Origin: Rhodospirillaceae bacterium
Lineage (GTDB): Bacteria; Pseudomonadota; Alphaproteobacteria; DSM-16000; Inquilinaceae
Length of the DNA: 63,841 nucleotides
Assembly: GCA_020638595.1 (NCBI GenBank)
Contig: JACKIG010000019.1
Span: 1 to 63,841, forward strand
Direction: 5' to 3'
A program made the position numbers and the translations under genes. A model generated the notes under the pieces. It ran no database searches, was not told the DNA's origin, and saw nothing but the letters and a program-made list of their open reading frames with translations. Each line of letters opens with the position of its first letter. The first letter of the stretch is position 1. This document shows, in pieces, positions 33,006 through 42,337 of the stretch.

Positions 33006-33428
33006 CTATCGGTCCGGCCGCCAACCGTCCGGCGCCAGCTCGAACCCTCCGAAGCGGAACGCCGGGCTGACGGTGCAGCCCACCAGCGTCCACGCCCCGA
33101 GGCTTTCCGCGCTCTGCCAGGCCCCGGGCGGGACGATGGCCTGGGGCCGCTGCCCGGCGGTGATCTCCGGCCCCAGCGTCATGGTCGCGGCCGGACGGTC
33201 CGCGGGCGAGACGGCGAGGGCCAGCGGGGCGCCGGCATACCAGTGCCAGATCTCCGCCGCGTCGACCCGGTGCCAGCGCGACACCTCACCCGCTTGCAGC
33301 AGGTAGTAGATCGCGGTGCCCGCGCCGCGGGAGCCGTCGGCCGGCCGATCGCGCCACGTCTCGGCGAAATGCCCGCCCTCCGGATGCGCCCGCAGGCCCA
33401 GGGCGTCGATGATCTCCGCCGCCGTCAC
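33006..33428 (-). CDS. Cupin DUF985 family protein
   Basis: 140 residues from GTG 33428; TTG 33437 would add three residues. The DUF985/cupin_5 pattern is clear: LRAHPEGGHFAETWRD (the HPEGG motif), IYYLLQAGEVSRWHRVD, EIWHWYAGAPL and the second motif QAIVPPGAWQSAE. The family has a double-stranded beta-helix with unknown function. It lies 19 bases after gloB on the same strand, probably co-transcribed. Confidence 0.88.
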   Translation of the reverse strand: MTAAEIIDALGLRAHPEGGHFAETWRDRPADGSRGAGTAIYYLLQAGEVSRWHRVDAAEIWHWYAGAPLALAVSPADRPAATMTLGPEITAGQRPQAIVPPGAWQSAESLGAWTLVGCTVSPAFRFGGFELAPDGWRPDR

Positions 33429-33447
33429 GGGGCCCAAGCGCCGCCGC

Positions 33448-34218
33448 TCAGAATCGGTCCTTGCGGCCGCGGATCTCCGCGAACACGGCCACGGGCTCGC
33501 GACCGGCCATGCCGATGGCCGCCTGGGTCGCCGGATCGTCGGCCCGCAGGAAGGGATTGGTCGCCTTCTCGAGGCCGAGGACGGCCGGGATCGTCGGCTG
33601 ACCCTTGCGCCGCTGGGTCGCGATCGCCGCGGCCCGATCCTTCAGGGCGGTGTTGTCCGGTTCGATGGTCACGGCGAAGCGGGCGTTGCTCTCGGTGTAT
33701 TCGTGCCCGCAATAGATCATGGCGCTGTCGGGCAGTGCCCGCAGCTTGCCCAGGCTGGCCCACATCTGCTGCGGCGTGCCCTCGAACAGGCGGCCGCAGC
33801 CCAGCGCGAACAGCGTGTCGCCGCAGAACAGGGCATCGCTGCCGGCAAACCAGAAGGCGATATGGCCGCTGGTATGCCCGGGCACCTCGAACACCACGCC
33901 GTCCTGATCGCCGATGGTGACGTGGTCGCCTTCGCGGACCGTGCGGTCCAGCGTGCCGATGCGGTGGGCATCGGCGGCCGGTCCGATGACGGTGGCGCCA
34001 TAGCGGTCCTTCAGCTCGGCATTGCCGCCGATGTGGTCGCCGTGGTGATGGGTGTTGAGAATGAGGTCGAGCGTCCAGCCGCGCCCCTCCAGCGCGGCAA
34101 TGACAGGCTGGGCTTCGGCCGGGTCGACGATGGCGGTCGTCCCGCTGGCGGGCTCGCGCACCAGGTAGATGTAGTTGTCGGTCAGGGCCGGGATCAGCTC
34201 GATCTGCAACGCGGACAT
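33448..34218 (-). CDS. gloB: Hydroxyacylglutathione hydrolase (glyoxalase II)
   Basis: 256 residues, the standard GloB length, from ATG 34218 with AAAGGAGA upstream. The metallo-beta-lactamase zinc motif T-H-H-H-G-D-H-I-G-G, VPGHTSGHIAFW, FCGDTLFALGCGRLFEG and the C-terminal YCGHEYTESN followed by RFAVTIEPDN are all diagnostic. It hydrolyses S-D-lactoylglutathione to lactate and glutathione in methylglyoxal detoxification; gshB is also in this window. The frame is open to 35082 upstream only because it runs antisense to the methyltransferase gene. It is divergent from that gene, as commonly seen in alphaproteobacteria. Confidence 0.95.
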   Translation of the reverse strand: MSALQIELIPALTDNYIYLVREPASGTTAIVDPAEAQPVIAALEGRGWTLDLILNTHHHGDHIGGNAELKDRYGATVIGPAADAHRIGTLDRTVREGDHVTIGDQDGVVFEVPGHTSGHIAFWFAGSDALFCGDTLFALGCGRLFEGTPQQMWASLGKLRALPDSAMIYCGHEYTESNARFAVTIEPDNTALKDRAAAIATQRRKGQPTIPAVLGLEKATNPFLRADDPATQAAIGMAGREPVAVFAEIRGRKDRF

Positions 34219-34347
34219 GGGGTCGTCGTCTCCTTTCGGCTCGGCGGGCCACGATGCCAAGCCGGCGGCGGCTTCACAAGCCCGGTGGGAGCGCCTAAGT
34301 CTGTCATGGGGCACCTTGTCCCACACCCGATCGGGGGGTGAGGGCCG

Positions 34348-35118
34348 ATGCATCAGGATGTCGTCGATCTTCGCGCTTTCTACGAAAGCGGCCTGGGGCT
34401 GGTGGCACAGCGGATGATCCGGCGCCAGCTGCGCCGCTTGTGGCCCGACGTGCACGGGCAATCGGTTCTCGGCTTCGGCTACGCCACCCCCTTCCTGAAA
34501 CCCTTCGTGCCGGAGGCCGAGCGCGTCTTTGCGGTGATGCCGGCCCGCCAGGGTGTGATGCCCTGGCCGGCGGGGGAGCCAAGCCGCGTGGCCCTGGCCG
34601 AGGATACGGCCCTGCCTTTTCCGGACATGTCGATCGACCGGGTGCTGCTGGTCCACGGGCTTGAGCATGCCGAAGACCGCAGCGGCCTGATGCGCGAGAT
34701 CTGGCGCGTGCTGTCGGGCAGCGGCCGGCTGATGGTGGTGGTGCCCAATCGCCGCGGCATCTGGGCCCGCTTCGATCGCACCCCTTTCGGCCACGGGCAG
34801 CCCTACAGCGGCTCGCAGCTGTCGCGCATGCTGCGCACCGACCTGTTCGTGCCCGCGCGCGAGGCCCGCGCCCTGTTCATTCCGCCCTTCCGCGCCCGCT
34901 TCCTGCTGGCGGCCGCGACGGCGTGGGAGGAGCTGGGCCAGCACTGGTTCTCCGGCTTCGCCGGCGTGGTGATGATCGAAGCGTCGAAGCAGATCTACCA
35001 GCTGTCCGCAACGCGCGCGCAGGCACGACAGCGCCGGCGGGTGCTGGTGCCCATGCCCGGTACCATGGCGCCGGCGCGCCATGCCGCCTTGCGCGACCGC
35101 CCGCGGGACTGCGGCTAG
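34348..35118 (+). CDS. Methyltransferase-domain protein divergent from gloB
   Basis: 256 residues. The opening VVDLRAFYESGLGLVAQRMI and the segment SVLGFGYATPFLKPFVP, followed by ALAEDTALPFPDMSIDRVLL, HGLEHAED and LMREIWRVLSGSGRLMVVVP, match the class I methyltransferase proteins found beside gloB in alphaproteobacteria. The SAM loop reads G-F-G-Y-A rather than the classic G-x-G-x-G. Substrate unknown. It is divergent from gloB across 129 bases and convergent with metW, seven bases apart. The C terminus is Arg/Pro-rich. Confidence 0.82.
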   Translation: MHQDVVDLRAFYESGLGLVAQRMIRRQLRRLWPDVHGQSVLGFGYATPFLKPFVPEAERVFAVMPARQGVMPWPAGEPSRVALAEDTALPFPDMSIDRVLLVHGLEHAEDRSGLMREIWRVLSGSGRLMVVVPNRRGIWARFDRTPFGHGQPYSGSQLSRMLRTDLFVPAREARALFIPPFRARFLLAAATAWEELGQHWFSGFAGVVMIEASKQIYQLSATRAQARQRRRVLVPMPGTMAPARHAALRDRPRDCG

Positions 35119-35125
35119 CCCTGTC

Positions 35126-35782
35126 CTAGCGGCGGCGCAAGAGGAAGATGGCGGTTTCCGCCAGCAGGTTGGCGCGGTGGCCCGGCGGCATTTCCTGGAT
35201 TTGGCCGCTGCGGCGCAGCGCCAGGCTGCGGTCGATCTCCACCCCCATCTCGCCGCAGAGGATCGCGAAATCGCGGATCGTGCACAGGTGGATATTGGGC
35301 GTGTCGTACCATTGCAGTGGCAGGCCGCTGGTCACGGGCATCCGGCCCGTGCGCAACAGCGCCAAGCGCACACGCCAATAGCCGAAATTGGGGAAGCTGA
35401 CGATGGCCTGCCGGCCGATGCGCACCAGGTGTTCCAGCACCACCCGGGGGGCCCGGACGGTCTGCAAGGTCTGGCTCAGGATGACGCAATCGAAAGCGCC
35501 GGACGGGAAATCGGCCAGGTCGGTATCGGCGTCGCCCTGGGTGACGGACAGGCCGCGGCTGATGCACATCCGCACGCCTTCGTGGCTGATCTCCAGCCCG
35601 CGGCCGTCGACGCGCTTGGCCCGCCAGAGATAGTGCAACAGCGCCCCGTCGCCGCAGCCGACATCCAGCACGCGGCTGCCCGACGCCACCATATCGGCGA
35701 TCGGCCGCAGATCGGTGCGGATCTCCCGCCCGTGGGCGTCCGGCAGGTCCGGCAGGGGAACCCTCGGTTCGAAATGGTTCAT
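35126..35782 (-). CDS. metW: Methionine biosynthesis protein MetW
   Basis: 218 residues. SAM-fold motif SRVLDVGCGDGALLHYLW, GRGLEISHEGVRMC, FDCVILSQTLQTVRAP and SFPNFGYWRVRLALL are typical of MetW, the methyltransferase-like partner needed for full MetX activity in many proteobacteria. The ATG at 35782 overlaps the metX stop (ATGA), giving the canonical metX-metW operon. MetW is thought to bind and stimulate MetX rather than methylate. Confidence 0.93.
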   Translation of the reverse strand: MNHFEPRVPLPDLPDAHGREIRTDLRPIADMVASGSRVLDVGCGDGALLHYLWRAKRVDGRGLEISHEGVRMCISRGLSVTQGDADTDLADFPSGAFDCVILSQTLQTVRAPRVVLEHLVRIGRQAIVSFPNFGYWRVRLALLRTGRMPVTSGLPLQWYDTPNIHLCTIRDFAILCGEMGVEIDRSLALRRSGQIQEMPPGHRANLLAETAIFLLRRR

Positions 35783-36975
35783 CCCACCGCCTTCAGGCCG
35801 CGATGCTCAGCCAGGCCTTCCAGGAAGCCGGACAGCACGGCATGGAACTGCGGCTCATCCAACAGGAAGGAGTCGTGGCCCTTGTCGCTCTCGATCTCCA
35901 CCGAGCTGACATTGGCCGCCACGGCGTTCAGCGCGTGGACGATCTTGCGGCTCTCGCGGGTCGGGAACAGCCAGTCGCTGGAAAACGAGATCAGGCAGAA
36001 GCGCACCGGCGTGGCGCGCCCGTCGACGCGGAAGCAGTCCTGCAAGCGCCCGCCATGGCGGGCCGGCAGGTCGAAATAGTCCATCGCCCGCGTGATGTAG
36101 AGGTAGGAGTTGGCGTCGAAGCGGTCGACGAAGGTGAAGCCCTGGTGGCGCAGATAGCTTTCCACCTGGAAATCCGCATCGAAGCCGAACCCCAGTGCCT
36201 TGCGGTCCTGCAGGTTGCGCCCGAACTTGCGGTGCAGCGCCGTCTCCGACAGGTAGGTGATGTGGGCGGCCATGCGGGCAACCGACAGGCCGCCGGTCGG
36301 ACGCTTGTCGTGCAGCAAATAGTCGCCCTGATGCCAGTCGGGGTCGGCCATGATCGCCTGGCGGCCGACCTCGTGGAAGGCGATGTTCTGGGCCGAATGG
36401 CGGGCCGCGCCGGCGATGGGGATGGCACCGTACACGCATTCGGGATAGTCGACCGCCCATTGCAGCGCCTGCATCGCGCCCATGGACCCGCCGATGACGC
36501 AGAACAGCCGTTCGATCCCCAGATGGTCGATCAGCAGCTTCTGCAGGCGAACCATGTCGCCGATGGTGATGACCGGGAACCCCATGCCGTAGGGCTTGCC
36601 GGTGGCGGGATCGACCTCCTTCGGGCCGGTGGTCCCCATGCAGCCGCCCAGCACGTTGGAGCAGATGACGAAATAGCGATCGGTGTCGATGGCCAAGCCA
36701 GGGCCGACCGCCAGTTCCCACCACCCCGGCTTGGCGGTCACCGGATGGCGGCCGACGACGTAGTGATCGCCGGTCAGCGCATGGCACACCAGGATGGCGT
36801 TGGACGCATCGGCATTCAGCGTGCCGCAGGTCGTATAGGCAACCGAGACCGGGCCGATGCTGGCCCCGGAATCCAGCGGCATGGGCTTGTCGGCGGCCAG
36901 GGTGACGACAGTGCCCGATGCCGGCGGCGATGCCGCCGGTCCCGTTTCCCGAATGTGCAGTGAAGCTGGCTGCAC
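35779..36975 (-). CDS. metX: Homoserine O-acyltransferase MetX
   Basis: 398 residues if translated from GTG 36975, which has GGGGGAC six bases upstream; TTG 37005 would add ten residues and lacks a good site. The alpha/beta hydrolase fold has the nucleophile elbow GGSMGAMQALQWA (Ser), LVCHALTGDHYVVG, SNVLGGCMGTTGPKEVDP, and near the C terminus the Asp in SFSSDWLFPT and the His in DKGHDSFLLDEP. It acylates L-homoserine (acetyl- or succinyl-CoA) in the first committed step of methionine synthesis. ATGA-coupled to metW. Confidence 0.93.
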   Translation of the reverse strand: MQPASLHIRETGPAASPPASGTVVTLAADKPMPLDSGASIGPVSVAYTTCGTLNADASNAILVCHALTGDHYVVGRHPVTAKPGWWELAVGPGLAIDTDRYFVICSNVLGGCMGTTGPKEVDPATGKPYGMGFPVITIGDMVRLQKLLIDHLGIERLFCVIGGSMGAMQALQWAVDYPECVYGAIPIAGAARHSAQNIAFHEVGRQAIMADPDWHQGDYLLHDKRPTGGLSVARMAAHITYLSETALHRKFGRNLQDRKALGFGFDADFQVESYLRHQGFTFVDRFDANSYLYITRAMDYFDLPARHGGRLQDCFRVDGRATPVRFCLISFSSDWLFPTRESRKIVHALNAVAANVSSVEIESDKGHDSFLLDEPQFHAVLSGFLEGLAEHRGLKAVG

Positions 36976-37516
36976 CTGCGTCCCCCGATCCACCGAACCA
37001 AACAAAGGGATAGGTGACTAAGACCGGCCCGGAGCCCTTGTCAACGATCGCAATGGCCGCAACCATGCCGATGGGCGGCAGGATCGCGTCCGCAAGCCGC
37101 CCGTCGCCCAAAGTGATCACGCTGGTGTGACGCTCATTCGGCACACTTCACCCCCCGCGCCGCAGTCGCGATGCGACCGGCTGCGGACTTTCATCGGTCC
37201 ACAAGGCAGGAGGGCGGCCGACCGACGTTTGCTTGAGCGGACACCACAGGGAGTTCCGCAAGAGTGGACGGCAATTCCCCATCCAGAATTGACACCGCGG
37301 CGCCATTCCGAACACTTAACCATAGCTTGAGAGATCGTGTGTCAAATCGCAGTCAGCATGTCCATTGATCGCCACCAACGACTGGCCCGCGCTGCCGGTG
37401 CCGGCGTCCCGCGATACGATCGCCGGCCGCGGTGGATGTCGCTGCGTGCCCAAGGGCGACTCCATTGGCCGCATCGGCGGCCGACCGCACACCGCCGGTA
37501 AAGGCGCAAGACGGCA
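36976..37516. promoter_or_regulatory. Divergent intergenic region between metX and a sensor kinase
   Basis: About 540 bases with no credible gene. Near metX, GGGCGGC (37073-37079) and GCCGCCC (37096-37102) form a 7-base-pair hairpin in what would be the metX leader. I looked for the SAM-II motif usual before alphaproteobacterial metX and found only a partial resemblance without the conserved 3' half. An AT-richer stretch around 37300-37350 may hold the kinase promoter. Confidence 0.4.
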
Positions 37517-40255
37517 ATGCTTCGTCCGCCACACGATCCCTTGGGGCGACAGGCCCAGGCGCGGCACACCGCCACCCGCGATACCGCCATCATCGTTCTC
37601 GCAGCCCTGGCCGCCCTCGTCGCCGGCACCCTCAGCGGCGTCGACGCGGCGTGGCCCGGCCGGATAGACGCACGTGTGTTGGCCGCGGCCGTAGCGCTGG
37701 CCCTGTCAATCTCGATGATCGGACTGGCGTGGGTGGCCTACGACCGTGGGCGTCGGCTGCGCGCGGAGACGACAGCGTGCCGGAAGGCCGAGGCTTCGGC
37801 TCTCGGCGAGACCACCAGGGCAAAAATGCTCGCAGTGCGCCTCAACGCCGGAGAAGAGACGCTCAAGACCGTTCTCAATTCGGTGACCGAGTGCGTCGTC
37901 GCCGTCGACGCGGCCGGGCGGTGTCGCCGCTGCAACGCCATCGCATTGAAGGTCTTCGACGTCGCTTCGCAGGACGAACTGGTCGGCCGGGATCTGGACG
38001 ATGTCCTGCGCCTGCGCTTTGCCGGGCGGCTTGGTGCCGCGGGATGGGTCTTCCCGTTGCGCGAAAGCCTGCGCACCGGGGAGGCCATGCGCGCGCCCAA
38101 CCTGCGGCTGGCCGTCAGCGATCGGGTGTCGGTCGAATTCGAGGCCTGGATCCATCCCATCGTGACCGAGGGCGCGGTGGTCGGCGGCATCGTCATCTTC
38201 TGGGAAGTGACTTCGCGCAAGCGGGCCGAACGGCGCCTGATCGAAAGCGAGCACCGGCTTCAGGTTTTCTTCCGGGAAGCCCGCACCGGATTTGCCGAGC
38301 TGACGCTGGACGGCCGCTGGATCGCCGTGAACCCTGCCCTGTGCGAGATGCTGGGCTACAGCACCAAGGAGCTGATGGCGCTCAATCACGATGCCATCAC
38401 GCATCCCGACGATCTCGACCACGATGCCGGCTGGATGAGCCGCGCCCTGCGCGGCGAGGTCACGTCGTTCCAGCGCGAAAAGCGTTGCCTGCACAAGAAC
38501 GGACATGTGGTTTGGGCGCTGGTGTCTGCCTCGGTCGTCCCCGATGACGGCGGCCGGCCGCAGTACATGATCGCCCAGTTCCAGGACATCTCGGAACTGA
38601 AGTCGGCCGAAGCCCGGCTGGAGCACGAGCGGGGGTTCGTCTCCACGGTGCTCAGTACCACCAGCGCCCCGATCGTCGTCTTGGACACCGAAGGACGGAT
38701 CGTACGCTTCAATCGCGGCTGCGAAGCCATCACGGGATACGAGAGCCAGGACATCGTCGGTACGTTCCTTTGGGACAGGCTGGTGCCGGACGAAGACATC
38801 GGCGAGAGCAAGGCCATGCTGGAGGCACTGCTTTCGGGTCACGGCGAACCCACCAGCGAGGGCCGCTGGATCACCCGGCACGGCCGGGTGCGTGAGATCC
38901 TGTGGAGCAGCAGCCTCCTCAGATCCAATGACGGCCGTCCCGAACACGTCATCTACGCCGGGCTGGATGTGACCCAGCGCAATGAAGCCATCCGCGAGCG
39001 CGACCGCACCTACCGGATCCTGTCGAATGCCATCGACAGCATCGGTGAAGCCGTGGCCGTCTGGGACGGCGACGACAGGCTGGTCCTGTGCAACAGCTCG
39101 TTCCGCGATATGCTGCCGGAACTGGCCGATCGTCTCACCCCCGGTCTCACCTACCGCGAGGCGCTGGAGGCTTTTACGACCCGGTTCGGCAAGAACGACG
39201 GCCCGGCGCGCAGGGCGCTGCTCGAGGTGCGGCCGAAGGTGCGCCGGCAAGGCGGATCGATCGACAACCATCTCGGCGACCGCTGGTTCCGGGTGAGCGA
39301 CCATCCGATCGGCGACGGCATGCTGGTCACCATCACCGCCGACATCACGGAGTTCATCCGCCGCGAGGAGGAGATCTCCGCCGCCTCGCGGCGCGTGGAA
39401 GCCCAGGCTTTCGACCTGCGGCAGCTGGCCGACAGCCTGGACCTCGCCCTCAGGGATGCCGAGCAGGCGCGCATCGCCGCCGAAACCGCCAACACGGCCA
39501 AATCCACGTTCCTGGCGACCATGAGCCACGAGCTGCGCACGCCGCTGAATGCCATCATCGGCTTCTCCGACATGATCCAGCAGAAGGTCCACGGTGATGG
39601 GGCGATGGACCGATACTTCGAATACGCCGCCGACATCATGGAAAGCGGCATTCACCTGCTGGAGCTGATCAACGGCATCCTGGACATCTCCAAGATCGAA
39701 GCCGGACGCATCGAGCTGGACATGGAGGTGCTGGACACCCGCCAGTTGCTGGACGGCTGCATGAAGTTCTTCCAGAGCGCAGCCCATGACAACGGGCTCA
39801 GCCTGAAGCTGTCCATCGACGAACCGCCGCCGCCGCTGTTCGGCGACGAGCGCGCCATCAAACGCATCCTGTTCAACCTGGTGTCCAACGCCACCAAGTT
39901 CACCGAGCACGGCGGCGCCATCCATGTGCGCGTGCGCGCCGGAGCCGACGGGGCCGGCGTGATCGCCGTTTCCGACACCGGCATCGGCATTCCGGCCGAC
40001 CAGATCCCGCGCATGCTGCGCCCGTTCGAGCGGGCGGAGAACGCCCGGGAGCGGGCGATCGGCGGCACCGGGCTCGGCCTCAGTATCGTGAAGGACCTGG
40101 TCGACCTGCACGGCGGCACGTTGACCATCGACAGCGAGATCGGCACGGGCACGACGGTGACCGTGACGCTACCCGCCGAGGGATCGGCCGACCGGTGCAG
40201 ACAGCAGAACGATGCGCCCGTCGACCGCGTTACCGTCGAACAAACGCCGCTGTGA
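37517..40255 (+). CDS. Multi-PAS membrane sensor histidine kinase
   Basis: 912 residues. Two membrane segments (about 22-42 and 53-74) with almost no periplasmic loop mean that sensing is cytoplasmic or within the membrane. Four PAS-like domains follow: about 115-235, 235-370 (WIAVNPALCEMLGYSTKEL), 370-495 (IVRFNRGCEAITGYES) and 500-620 (LVLCNSSFRDMLPELADRL, a PAS_7-like unit). The kinase core has the H box TMSHELRTPLNAIIGFSD with His671, ISKIEAGRIEL, N box ILFNLVSNATKFTEHGG, VSDTGIGIP and GTGLGLSIVKDLVD. No receiver domain and no partner regulator are adjacent. It is convergent with glgE, 11 bases away. Confidence 0.92.
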   Translation: MLRPPHDPLGRQAQARHTATRDTAIIVLAALAALVAGTLSGVDAAWPGRIDARVLAAAVALALSISMIGLAWVAYDRGRRLRAETTACRKAEASALGETTRAKMLAVRLNAGEETLKTVLNSVTECVVAVDAAGRCRRCNAIALKVFDVASQDELVGRDLDDVLRLRFAGRLGAAGWVFPLRESLRTGEAMRAPNLRLAVSDRVSVEFEAWIHPIVTEGAVVGGIVIFWEVTSRKRAERRLIESEHRLQVFFREARTGFAELTLDGRWIAVNPALCEMLGYSTKELMALNHDAITHPDDLDHDAGWMSRALRGEVTSFQREKRCLHKNGHVVWALVSASVVPDDGGRPQYMIAQFQDISELKSAEARLEHERGFVSTVLSTTSAPIVVLDTEGRIVRFNRGCEAITGYESQDIVGTFLWDRLVPDEDIGESKAMLEALLSGHGEPTSEGRWITRHGRVREILWSSSLLRSNDGRPEHVIYAGLDVTQRNEAIRERDRTYRILSNAIDSIGEAVAVWDGDDRLVLCNSSFRDMLPELADRLTPGLTYREALEAFTTRFGKNDGPARRALLEVRPKVRRQGGSIDNHLGDRWFRVSDHPIGDGMLVTITADITEFIRREEEISAASRRVEAQAFDLRQLADSLDLALRDAEQARIAAETANTAKSTFLATMSHELRTPLNAIIGFSDMIQQKVHGDGAMDRYFEYAADIMESGIHLLELINGILDISKIEAGRIELDMEVLDTRQLLDGCMKFFQSAAHDNGLSLKLSIDEPPPPLFGDERAIKRILFNLVSNATKFTEHGGAIHVRVRAGADGAGVIAVSDTGIGIPADQIPRMLRPFERAENARERAIGGTGLGLSIVKDLVDLHGGTLTIDSEIGTGTTVTVTLPAEGSADRCRQQNDAPVDRVTVEQTPL

Positions 40256-40266
40256 CGAAGCGACCG

Positions 40267-42285
40267 TCAGGCCGGCTTCACGCGCCAGATGAAGGCCGGG
40301 TGCTGGTTGTCGATCCAGATATGTTGGAACTTGCCGGTCCAGGTGAACCGGTAGCCGGTGATCAGCTCTTCCATCCACACGGTGGCGTGGTCGGGCAGGC
40401 CGAACTCCCACAACGGCAGCTCGAAATGCGCCTCGTGGGGTGAGTAGGGGTCCAGGTTGACGGCCACCAGAATGAAGTTGTTCGCCTGGCGCGCCATCTT
40501 GCCGTAGACCAGGATGTTGTCGTCCCAGGCGTTGTAGAATTTCAGGTTATCGTATTCGTGCAACGCCGGATTTTCGGCACGGATCTTGTTCAGCCGGGTG
40601 ATCCAGTCGCGGATGTTGCCGGGGCGATCCCAGTCCCAGACCTTGTACTGGTACTTCTCGGAATACCAGTATTCCTCCTTACCCGGCACCGCCGCGTTCT
40701 CGCACAGCTCATAGCCGTTGTAGATCCCGTAAACGCTGGACAGCGTCGCCGCCAATACGGCGCGGTGCATGAAGGCCGGCCTTCCGCCCTGCTGCAGGAT
40801 CGTCGGCAGGATGTCGGGCGTGTTGGCGAAGAAGTTGCCGCGCATGTACTCCTTGGCCGGACCCTGCGTCAGCTCTTCCAGGTAAGAGGTCAGCTCCCCC
40901 TTCGTGTTGCGCCAGGTGAAGTAGGTGTAGCCCTGTGTGAAGCCCAGCTTCGCCAGCGACTTCATCAGCTTCGGTCGGGTGAACGCTTCGGCCAGGAAGA
41001 CGACGTCGGGAAAGCGGTCCTGAACCTCGCGGATCAGCCATTCCCAGAACGGCAGCGGCTTGGTGTGCGGATTGTCGACACGGACCGTGCGCACCCCAAG
41101 CTCGGCCCAGAACAGGACGGCGTCGCGCAGCTCCACCCACAGCGGCTCGATCGCCTTGCCGCCGTGGGGGGCGTAGAATTCGACATTGACGATGTCTTCG
41201 TAGCGCTTGGGCGGGTTCTCGGCATAGCGGATGGTGCCGTCCGGCCGCCACTTGAACCAGTCGGGGTGCTGCTTGATCCACGGATGGTCCGGCGCGCATT
41301 GGACGGCGAAGTCCATGGCCAGCTCCATTCCATGCTCATGCACCGCGGCGACCAGACGCTTGAAGTCGTCCAGCGTGCCCCATTCGCTGTTGAGCGCCGT
41401 ATGCCCGCCTTCGTCGGAGCCGATGGCATAGGGGCTGCCAGGGTCGCCGGGACCGGCGTTCAGGGTGTTGTTGCGGCCCTTGCGGTTCTTCCGGCCAATG
41501 GGATGCCACGGCACCGTGTAGACGACGTCGAAACCCATGTCGCGGATATAGGGCAGGCGCGCGATGCATTCGTCGATGGTGGAACCGCGACTGGGATCGC
41601 TGCCCTGGCTGCGCCAGAACATCTCGTACCACGCGGCATAGCGGGCCCGCACCCGGTCGACGAAGACCTCCAGATCCTTGTCATACTGGGTGTAGCCGAC
41701 GCGCGTGCCGTAGCGGCGCATCAGCTGGCTGGTCTCGTCGGCGAACAGGAATTCCTGCATGCGCGGCGTACCGGCCGCGGCCGCCAGACCCGCCACCAGC
41801 CGGTCGAGACTGGCCCGGTCTTCGCCCTTGGCGCGGCCGCGGGCGATGCCGACCAGGTCGGCCCCTTCGGTCATGTCGACGCTGACGTCCTGGCCGGCAT
41901 TGACCTTCTTGGTGACGTCCCGCCGCCAGCTTTCGAATTCATCGATCCAGGCGGCCACCGTGTAGGTGTAGCGGGTGTTGCGTTCCAGCGGGAACGACGC
42001 GGTCCAACGGTCGTTGTCGTGGAAGCGCAAGGGAACCTCGCGCCACGCCTCGTCGGCCTGCTCCCGATAGAGAAGCGCCCCGGCGATCTGCGCATGCCCG
42101 TCGCAGATCAGGTCGGCATAGACCTCCAGGACATCCCCGACCTCGCGCTTGACCGGATAGCGTCCGCCGTCGATCTCCGGCGCCACGTCCGAGATGACGA
42201 AGCGCTGGGTACTGAGGCTGCGCAGGCGCTCCAGGCCGGAGGTCGTCATGCTGGGGTGGCGGTATCCCAATGGGGCGTCGTTCAT
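40267..42285 (-). CDS. glgE: Alpha-1,4-glucan:maltose-1-phosphate maltosyltransferase GlgE
   Basis: 672 residues from ATG 42285 with GGGGAGC upstream. An N-terminal beta domain (about 20-120) is followed by a GH13_3 catalytic barrel: FYAPHGGKAIEPLW, the nucleophile in RTVRVDNPHTKP (Asp404), the acid/base in VFLAEAFTRPKLM (Glu433) and SSVYGIYNGYELCE. The 29-residue spacing between the two catalytic residues matches what is known for GlgE. It extends alpha-glucan using maltose-1-phosphate made from trehalose. The usual partners (treS, pep2/mak, glgB) are not in this window. The 3' part of a broken gene lies 52 bases upstream on the same strand. Confidence 0.94.
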   Translation of the reverse strand: MNDAPLGYRHPSMTTSGLERLRSLSTQRFVISDVAPEIDGGRYPVKREVGDVLEVYADLICDGHAQIAGALLYREQADEAWREVPLRFHDNDRWTASFPLERNTRYTYTVAAWIDEFESWRRDVTKKVNAGQDVSVDMTEGADLVGIARGRAKGEDRASLDRLVAGLAAAAGTPRMQEFLFADETSQLMRRYGTRVGYTQYDKDLEVFVDRVRARYAAWYEMFWRSQGSDPSRGSTIDECIARLPYIRDMGFDVVYTVPWHPIGRKNRKGRNNTLNAGPGDPGSPYAIGSDEGGHTALNSEWGTLDDFKRLVAAVHEHGMELAMDFAVQCAPDHPWIKQHPDWFKWRPDGTIRYAENPPKRYEDIVNVEFYAPHGGKAIEPLWVELRDAVLFWAELGVRTVRVDNPHTKPLPFWEWLIREVQDRFPDVVFLAEAFTRPKLMKSLAKLGFTQGYTYFTWRNTKGELTSYLEELTQGPAKEYMRGNFFANTPDILPTILQQGGRPAFMHRAVLAATLSSVYGIYNGYELCENAAVPGKEEYWYSEKYQYKVWDWDRPGNIRDWITRLNKIRAENPALHEYDNLKFYNAWDDNILVYGKMARQANNFILVAVNLDPYSPHEAHFELPLWEFGLPDHATVWMEELITGYRFTWTGKFQHIWIDNQHPAFIWRVKPA

Positions 42286-42337
42286 CGTGCTCCCCGTCGT
42301 GTCGTTCCGGGCCATAGGGTCGGCAGACCCCGGCGCC

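Noticed and set aside
37003..37144. SAM-II riboswitch before metX
   Set aside because: Only short words resemble the class; the conserved pseudoknot-forming 3' part is not visible.
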